Assembly (NCBI GenBank): GCA_024691565.1
Contig: JAILNN010000162.1
Location: 1 to 48,655 of the forward strand
DNA from: Lachnospiraceae bacterium
GTDB taxonomy: Bacteria > Bacillota > Clostridia > Lachnospirales > Lachnospiraceae
DNA length: 48,655 nucleotides
Reading direction: 5' to 3'
Positions 44,301 to 48,655 of the stretch are shown one piece after another (position 1 is the first letter of the stretch; each line of letters opens with the position of its first letter). Position numbers and translations under genes: made by a program. Below the pieces are notes generated by a model, which ran no database searches, was not told where the DNA came from, and saw only the letters and a list, made by a program, of their open reading frames with translations.

Positions 44301-47300
44301 GGAAATTATACTGGTGAAAAGTCAGCTTCTTTCCAGATTGTTCAGGCTGATTTGAAGGATGTTACGATTGAGAAAATTCCTGATCAGTATTATTGTAATA
44401 CAAAGATTACTCCTGAAATTAAGGTGACTCTTGGTGATTATACACTTATTGAGGGAACGGACTATACAGTGCTTTATGGTTCATCTGATTCATCTTCATC
44501 TTTGAATTATCAGAATGAAGGTGTTGTTACAATAGTACCTGTTTCTGGTTCAAACTTTAAGGCTACAGAGAAAACTTCTGTAAGAGGTGTTTATGGTAAG
44601 GAAGTAAGCTTTAATATCGTTGATAAGGAAATTTCTAAGACTGCGGATGATATTAAGATTACTTGTTCGGATGGTTCAGAACTTAAGGATGGAAAGATTT
44701 ATGTTAATAAGACTGGTCTTGAAAACAGTACTTTAGCATTTAATATTGAGGCTGTTAATTCTGATGGTTCTCCATGTGAGGATATTGTATTTACAAATGC
44801 ACTTACAGGACAGAGTTATTATAGCTGTGAGGTTGTTAATATTGATGCAACAGTTGGTAATAAGGCTGTAGTTATTATTACAGGTAAGAATCCTGGAAAG
44901 ACTAAGATTACGCTTGCAACACTTAATGGATATTCAAAGGATATTGAAGTTGTCGTAAACAGCCCGGCAACCGCTATTGGAACAACCGTTTATGATACAT
45001 ATAACAAGAAGAATGTTACGGCATCTAATCAGACTTATACTGTTTACTATAATCATGAGTATCAATTGAGTGCGAACTTTACACCATCTAATTCTACTGA
45101 TACAGTTTCCTGGTCAGTGAATAATGGAAAAATTGCAACGATTGATAAAGATGGATTACTTAAGACTCTTGGTACTGGAACTGTTAAGGTGACTGTTACT
45201 ACTAACGCATCTGAGGTTTATCCTGGAGGAGTTAGCAATACAATTAGCTTGTTTGTTAGTTCAAATGGTTATGCAGAGACAGTTGAAATTGATAACACGG
45301 ATGCGCATGTACAATATGGTAGCACTATTAATCTTAATGGTAGCGCGACTTCGGAAAGTGGAGATATTACCGAAGTACTTGAATGGGTATTAGAGAAAGA
45401 TAATATTGCTTCAATTACAAGTGGTAAAGAGAGTGCGAAGGCTACATTTAAGGGATTAAAGGTTGGTAAAACTAAGGTTACATATGGAAGTAAGGAGGCT
45501 GACAAGGTTAGAGCAGAAGGACTTATTACAGTTAATTCTCCTCTTAATTCAAGTAATGTGACTATATCAAATATTTATACTAATACTTCTACAGAGACAG
45601 ATGAATCATATACTTATCTTCCTAATGGAGTTTCTTTAGGAATTGAGCCAGTTCTTACATCTAGTGGTATTGATTCTAGAGCTGGAGAAGATGGAAGCTA
45701 TACACTTGTTAAGGATACTGATTATGTAGAGGCTGATTCTCGCCAGGATGGAAATGGTGTAGGTACATACACATATACATTTACAGGTGGAGAGAATGAG
45801 TTATATACAGGAAGTGTGACAGCTAGTTACAAGGTATGGCCAAAGAGTATTGCAAACATTGATTCTGATAAAGAATTAACAGTTGAGAGTTTAAGTGATT
45901 TGACATTTAATGGTAAGGTACAGCAGCCTGAGCTTGAAATTACTTATACAAATGGTAATAATAGTGAGGTTCTTGTTTTAGGTAAGGACTATACATTAGG
46001 AACTGGAAGTACTGCAGCTGGTGATCATGAGATTACTGTAACTGGTAAGGGTAACTTTACTGGATCATTCACATATGAATATACTATTGATGCATTTGAT
46101 ATTGATAGCATGTTTGATGCTGGAAGAATTAGTTTATCAAGTGCTACCGAAGCAGTGCAGACTATTGCAGATCAGGTATTTAATGGAACTCAGGTTGAAC
46201 CTAAGGTTAATCTTTATGCGAGACTTATTGAAGATAATACTGCATGGACAACACTTAGTTCTACGGATAGCTTCGATGTTACATATTCAAATAATGATAG
46301 TGTAGGAACAGGTAAGGCAACTATTACAGGAAAGGGTAACTATAAGGGAACTGTTGAAATTGAGTTTGAAATTGCAGCTAAAGACCTTTCTAATGATAGA
46401 GATGGTGGTGGAAGTACTGTGATTGCTAAGATTGCAGATCAGACCTACACCGGTTCTAAGATTACTCCTGAACTTACGGTTACAGCTAATGGTATTGAAC
46501 TTAAGGCTGGCACAGATTATGAAGCAACATACTCTAACAATTTAGATAGCAAGACTGTATCTAAGGATAATGCTACTGTTACAATTAAGGGTATTGGAAA
46601 TTATACAGGAGAAAAGAGTGCTACATTTGTGATTCTACAGGCTGATCTTAGCGAGGCTACAATTAGTGATATTCCTGATCAGTATTATGTGAGCTCATTG
46701 ATTACTCCTGAAATTACAGTTACTCTTGGTGACTATGAGCTTATTAAGGGTACAGATTATGAGGTTGGCTATGGTGATAAAAATCAGACCACAGCTTATA
46801 ATTACAACAAGGGTGAAGATGCTGGTGTTGTGACAATTACACCTGTTGCAAATAGCAACTTTAAGGCTTCTGCAAAAACAGAAGTTAGAGGTGTTAACGG
46901 TAAGGAAGCTAGATTTAACATAGTTCAAAAAGAAATTACAAAGCAGGCTGATGATGTCACGATTAAGAATATTGATGGAACTGCTCTTAGTGATGGAAAT
47001 ATCTATGTTAACAAGAAGGGCGTTGAAAACAATACTTTAGAGTTTATTATTGAGGCTGTTAATAATGATGAAACAGCTTGTGATGATGTTGTATTTGCTA
47101 CATCAACAGATTCTAATTACTTTACTTACAAGGTTGTGAATACTGATGCAACTGTTGGAAATAAAGCAATTGTTACTATTACAGGTGTTAGCCAGGGTAT
47201 TGCTACATTGACATTAAATACTCAGAAGGGATTTTCTAAGAGAATTAATGTTGTTGTTAATAGTCCTGCGACAGACATAAAGATTAACATGTTTGAAGAC

Positions 47301-48655
47301 CCTGAGGATAGTAAGACAAAGATTTCAGAAGTTAATGGTTCATATATGGCTTATGAAAAGCATGAGTACTATTTGACTCCATCGTTTACACCTTCTGATT
47401 CAAATGATACTGTTTCTTGGTCAGTTAGTGATGATACACTTGCATCAATTACAAAGGATGGTAAACTTACACTTAAGAAGGCTGGTACTGTTGAGGTTAC
47501 AGCTACTACAAATTCAAGTGAAGTTTATGCAGGTGGAGTTAAGAAGACAATTACCGTTGTTATTCAGAATAATATTGCAGTTACTGAGGCTGAGATTAAG
47601 TCCAATGATGAAGCGGTTGTAATTAAGGATAATGCAATCAACCTTGAGTATGGAAAGACTACTCGTCTTAGTGGTACAGCTAAATCTAGCGAGGGTGAAG
47701 TTACTGAGAAACTTGTTTGGTCTTCATCTGATGAGAGTGTTATTCAGATTACAGAAGGTAGCGAGACTGGACTTGTTACAATTAAGGCAGTTGGTCCTGG
47801 TAGTGCTACAATATTCTATGGAAGTGCAATGGAAGATGGTGTTAAGGGTGAGTTGACAGTTAACGTTGTTGTTCCTGTTACTTCGATTTCTCTTGATAGA
47901 AACGAGGCTTCAGTTATGCAGGAGAACACAATTAAACTTACAGCTACACTTAATGAATATGCAGTTGATGGATTTGTTTGGGAAGTTAGCAATGTCTTCT
48001 GTGCAGAGATTTTAGATGCTGATGAAGATAAAGTTGCTAATAGCCAGACTGTAACTATTAAGGGTATTAAAGGTGATAGAACAGTTGATATTACAGTTTA
48101 TGCAAAATCTGATAAGAAATTATCTAGTACTTGTAAGATTACTATTACTGTAAATCCTGAGCTTGTGACACCTACTCCAGTTCCTGTGGTTACTGAAGAA
48201 CCAGTTGCTACAGAGACACCTACGGCAGCGCCTGATGAGAGTGCTGCACCAGAGGATAGCGCTGAACCAAGTGCTGAGCCTACTGCTGCACCTGGTGGAA
48301 GCGATTCAGATGTTACTCCTGAACCACAGGGAGGTGATGGAACAAGCACAGCAGCTCCTGATTCTTCAGCAAATCCTACTGGAACAGCTGCTCCTAGTGG
48401 ATCTGGTGGATCGAGTGCTACTGCAACTCCTGCACCTACAGCTTCTGCAGACGCTAGTGGTTCTACTTCAACACAGGGTGGTAGTACAGCAGATTCTAGT
48501 GTTCCAACATCTAGGATTGTTTCTGCTAAGAATCTTAGGGGTAGAAGACTTAATGTTAGCTTATCTAAGGCTGATGGTGTAAGATATCAGCTTTGGTATT
48601 CAACTAGCAAGAACTTTAAGAAGGGCAGAAAGATTAGAACTTCTGCGAAGAATGT
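38370..48655 (+). CDS. Giant secreted Ig-like repeat protein (3' end outside the window)
   Basis: One uninterrupted frame of 3428 codons runs from ATG 38370, behind AAAGGAG, to the window edge. It has a signal peptide (MKKKSKLAIRNRILAFVLSI, cleavage likely near FAHA-D, residue 37). Residues about 40-880 are non-repeated Ig-like and Big_2-like modules. Three tandem repeats follow (about residues 885-3169), each with MBG-like modules (FNGKAQKPDLEITYT; YTGSEIKPELTVTANG; GIGNYTGEK) and Big_2 modules (SWSV, GTVKVTVTT). Then come another Big_2-like module, a Pro/Thr/Ala/Ser-rich linker (about 3265-3385) and the start of an Fn3-like domain (AKNLRGRRLNVSLSK). Probably an adhesin or extended surface stalk; anchoring cannot be judged because the end is missing. 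Almost no Cys is present. Confidence 0.88.
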   Translation, partial: MKKKSKLAIRNRILAFVLSIAMVLSFGDYSGLMFAHADSNYSFSLTYSKMTKLINPETRPDGWTARTAEETSSFSAYSGNKTSTVLSNSSNTSLDVYMDVFSRLYFNLETTSPSYRIYLKDKQADITSLNGTAIEVKNESVVNDFNYYAVDNMTIELQGSSLILSNSEESAKTYYLYVQDLTNGSYTTEIKLHVMFKFDKDALLAEDEDIVFALSDDGATLRQGKNMTIEFPYNTTDGFDWSVVNLDEDGELPTGDANDDIKATVNTNGSGNSKHDREKSVDFSAKSDKGTGWVRVTAKTTSGIDNENADGKLIALMNRGETVSSRIFITEWIKATELYFNNYDDGTTGKGDNSVTYNFLVGENVTLTELLKTFSDKIDASTGEYRTPNDDITFTSSDTNVAGIGSGVAKFKKKGQITITAQAEDPAVSDICNIYVRQETETLKIYSKGVQTTTMSLRPGNSVEITVKEDSGADEELVWNEEIFGDYLDCELITDSGDTKVYRFTTKAYNSTESKDINLTVRTNRSSTSEDTTAYNVSASLKFTLNPSVEDDSTIQTLVQYDGENGDGTNSDEINLYNGEKITIRGSVYDSEGNKYNPADQIKWNAYENAAYIDKSDYPNNDYSATTITSNGTDGDSKVRVTALSNENVTKDITIHNKTKISEAVLSLEGETNPTISVGDTYTLYTAITPSNADETLYYETSDEGHYIDLNSETGELTAVAKTGSSPVNVKVYAYHSHGVGFDDGFSQKRLVGEINISILDAGSMSLNPSHKSIYYDDDTYTISPTINDVGEGTTYSIDDVVINWSIANDGETFVEKVAELEKEKGSSNTVNPLLVGKAVISASFGQGENTISADSTVTVKASLDDVKINVDGINTELTEQDDTSYIYLPNGESYDIVPVISSVGIDSRASATEGTYVLEEDTDYTTVDSHTDGAGIGVYKYTINGGSNGLYTGSRALRYKVWPKDLSGYGDDAEISVNLNEELVFNGKAQKPDLEITYTKGENSEVLQLGTDYTLGDGATNAGEHEITITGRGNFTGSFKYTYTINKFDIDEMFDVERVSLSNNIVIVQTIDDQVFNGTEVEPTIKLYTRLVEGNTTWTTLTKDDSYTVEYSNNTGVGTGKVTITGQGNYKGSVEIDFEIFAKDFSNDKDGGATVIAKIANQTYTGSEIKPELTVTANGVELTEGVDYKVEYSNNVDSRTVSKDYAYATITGIGNYTGEKTATFQIVQADLKDVTIADIPDQYYCNTKITPEIMVSLGDYELVENKDYTVLYGANNSSSTLNYQNEGIVTITTVSNSNFTATEKTAVRQIYGKEASFNIVEKSITKQADDIEITQEDGSELINGKIYVNKSGVDNSELKFYIEAVNNDKTESDDIVFATALTGQSQYSCEVVNLDATVGNRAVITVKGLSKGTSKITLATQKGYSKEVEVVVNSPATKIGTTVYDTYNKKNVTPSNQIYPVYYNHEYQMKTSFTPSDSTDTVKWSVNDDSIATITEDGLLTTTKTGTVKVTVTTNPSEVYPGGVSNTIALFVSKNGYAQEVSIDNPDAHVRYGGSVSLNGTATADYEITETLEWTSSDETIAKIASGKEEAKATFNGLKVGKSNITYGSKEEDGVRADGLVTVYEPLSSNYVTVSDIFTNLSTREDDSYVYRPNGASLDITPVLTSNGIDSRSDETGSYTLVPDSDYVATDSHKDGDGIGTYQYTFSGGENELYTDSRTASYRVWPKDITNVSEDTELSVSLKEELVFNGKVQKPNIEITYSQGENSEVLEEGTDYTLGTGATDAGTYNITVTGKGNFIGSFDYEYTINKYDIKSMFDAKRVSLSNDSVAVRNIDAQTFNGTEVEPAVKLYARLLEDSTTWTTLSSDSYTVSYSNNDSIGTGKVTIEGQGNYEGKVEIEFTILAKDFSDDRDGGGSTVIAKIADQTYTGSKIKPELSVTANGVELSEGTDYEVSYSNNLNSRTVSNSYSTATIKGIGNYTGEKSASFQIVQADLKDVTIEKIPDQYYCNTKITPEIKVTLGDYTLIEGTDYTVLYGSSDSSSSLNYQNEGVVTIVPVSGSNFKATEKTSVRGVYGKEVSFNIVDKEISKTADDIKITCSDGSELKDGKIYVNKTGLENSTLAFNIEAVNSDGSPCEDIVFTNALTGQSYYSCEVVNIDATVGNKAVVIITGKNPGKTKITLATLNGYSKDIEVVVNSPATAIGTTVYDTYNKKNVTASNQTYTVYYNHEYQLSANFTPSNSTDTVSWSVNNGKIATIDKDGLLKTLGTGTVKVTVTTNASEVYPGGVSNTISLFVSSNGYAETVEIDNTDAHVQYGSTINLNGSATSESGDITEVLEWVLEKDNIASITSGKESAKATFKGLKVGKTKVTYGSKEADKVRAEGLITVNSPLNSSNVTISNIYTNTSTETDESYTYLPNGVSLGIEPVLTSSGIDSRAGEDGSYTLVKDTDYVEADSRQDGNGVGTYTYTFTGGENELYTGSVTASYKVWPKSIANIDSDKELTVESLSDLTFNGKVQQPELEITYTNGNNSEVLVLGKDYTLGTGSTAAGDHEITVTGKGNFTGSFTYEYTIDAFDIDSMFDAGRISLSSATEAVQTIADQVFNGTQVEPKVNLYARLIEDNTAWTTLSSTDSFDVTYSNNDSVGTGKATITGKGNYKGTVEIEFEIAAKDLSNDRDGGGSTVIAKIADQTYTGSKITPELTVTANGIELKAGTDYEATYSNNLDSKTVSKDNATVTIKGIGNYTGEKSATFVILQADLSEATISDIPDQYYVSSLITPEITVTLGDYELIKGTDYEVGYGDKNQTTAYNYNKGEDAGVVTITPVANSNFKASAKTEVRGVNGKEARFNIVQKEITKQADDVTIKNIDGTALSDGNIYVNKKGVENNTLEFIIEAVNNDETACDDVVFATSTDSNYFTYKVVNTDATVGNKAIVTITGVSQGIATLTLNTQKGFSKRINVVVNSPATDIKINMFEDPEDSKTKISEVNGSYMAYEKHEYYLTPSFTPSDSNDTVSWSVSDDTLASITKDGKLTLKKAGTVEVTATTNSSEVYAGGVKKTITVVIQNNIAVTEAEIKSNDEAVVIKDNAINLEYGKTTRLSGTAKSSEGEVTEKLVWSSSDESVIQITEGSETGLVTIKAVGPGSATIFYGSAMEDGVKGELTVNVVVPVTSISLDRNEASVMQENTIKLTATLNEYAVDGFVWEVSNVFCAEILDADEDKVANSQTVTIKGIKGDRTVDITVYAKSDKKLSSTCKITITVNPELVTPTPVPVVTEEPVATETPTAAPDESAAPEDSAEPSAEPTAAPGGSDSDVTPEPQGGDGTSTAAPDSSANPTGTAAPSGSGGSSATATPAPTASADASGSTSTQGGSTADSSVPTSRIVSAKNLRGRRLNVSLSKADGVRYQLWYSTSKNFKKGRKIRTSAKN
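41022..47877 (+). repeat. Three tandem ~2.29-kb coding repeats
   Basis: Units start at 41022, 43314 and 45606, exactly 2292 bp (764 codons) apart, measured at the Ser of SYIYLPNG / SYVYRPNG / SYTYLPNG. The third ends near 47877. An internal anchor (Trp of VWPKD/S at 41256, 43545, 45837) gives 2289 and 2292 bp. Each unit contains the same series of about seven modules. Units 1 and 2 look closer to each other in DNA than either is to unit 3, for example around QADLKDVTI and IPDQYYCNTKITPEI. Confidence 0.9.
48166..48510 (+). repeat. Pro/Thr/Ser/Ala-rich low-complexity linker
   Basis: Coding stretch with repeated TPTP, TAAP, SAEP and ATATPAP-like motifs between the last Ig-like module and an Fn3-like domain. 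Typical of wall-spanning or glycosylated linkers. Confidence 0.8.

Noticed and set aside
41022-47877. CRISPR array or composite transposon
   Set aside because: The repeats are 2.29 kb, in frame and coding, with no spacers, transposase or terminal inverted repeats.

Overview
The window looks like chromosomal DNA of a low-GC anaerobic Gram-positive bacterium, most likely a member of the Lachnospiraceae (Clostridia). The signs are strong AAGGAG-type ribosome binding sites, AT-rich codons (AGA, GTT, CTT), class III ribonucleotide reductase, desulfoferrodoxin, a RecU resolvase, a Crh-like HPr next to whiA, and large secreted Ig-like repeat proteins. The family assignment is inference; no rRNA is present. 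No insertion sequence, phage gene or CRISPR array was seen. Almost all genes lie on the + strand.

Layout. 1-5.3 kb: recU, nrdD-nrdG (anaerobic dNTP synthesis, with possible NrdR boxes), a small COG2426 membrane protein and a short proB. 5.35-11.2 kb: three genes of unknown function, closely spaced behind proB: a 1225-aa Ig-like/solenoid protein, a degenerate Hsp70/actin-fold protein overlapping it by 4 bp, and a TPR protein. This is the best candidate for an undescribed system. 11.3-17.4 kb: cheY, an Orn/Lys/Arg decarboxylase, a secreted SH3-NlpC/P60 wall hydrolase behind a WalR-like direct repeat, a cluster of DnaA boxes, hpf and an alpha/beta hydrolase. 17.6-25.6 kb: two divergent paralogous secreted proteins, exonuclease III, a chemoreceptor and a heterodimeric ABC exporter with one degenerate ATP site. 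25.6-28.4 kb: a small membrane protein (minus strand), a VTC-type polyphosphate polymerase plus DUF4956 protein behind a Pho-box-like promoter, and desulfoferrodoxin (minus strand).

28.6-32.1 kb: tRNA-Arg(ACG), then murB-rapZ-whiA-crh-like. The HPr-like protein has Glu at position 15 and keeps Ser46, so it should be a regulatory rather than a phosphotransfer protein; yvcK is absent from its usual place. 32.1-33.5 kb: infC-rpmI-rplT with a structured leader and an AUU start on infC. 33.6-37.9 kb: valS, a 51-aa small protein and a zinc-ribbon/TPR membrane protein. 38.37 kb to the end: one open frame of at least 3428 codons, cut by the window edge. It encodes a giant secreted protein with three tandem 764-codon repeats of Ig-like modules, a Pro/Thr/Ser/Ala linker and the start of an Fn3-like domain.

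The window therefore mixes housekeeping operons with a cell-surface programme (giant adhesin-like protein, wall hydrolase, secreted paralogs) and several recognisable regulatory elements. Coordinates, motifs and repeats were read by eye. Family names come from recognition of sequence motifs and were not tested by any search.
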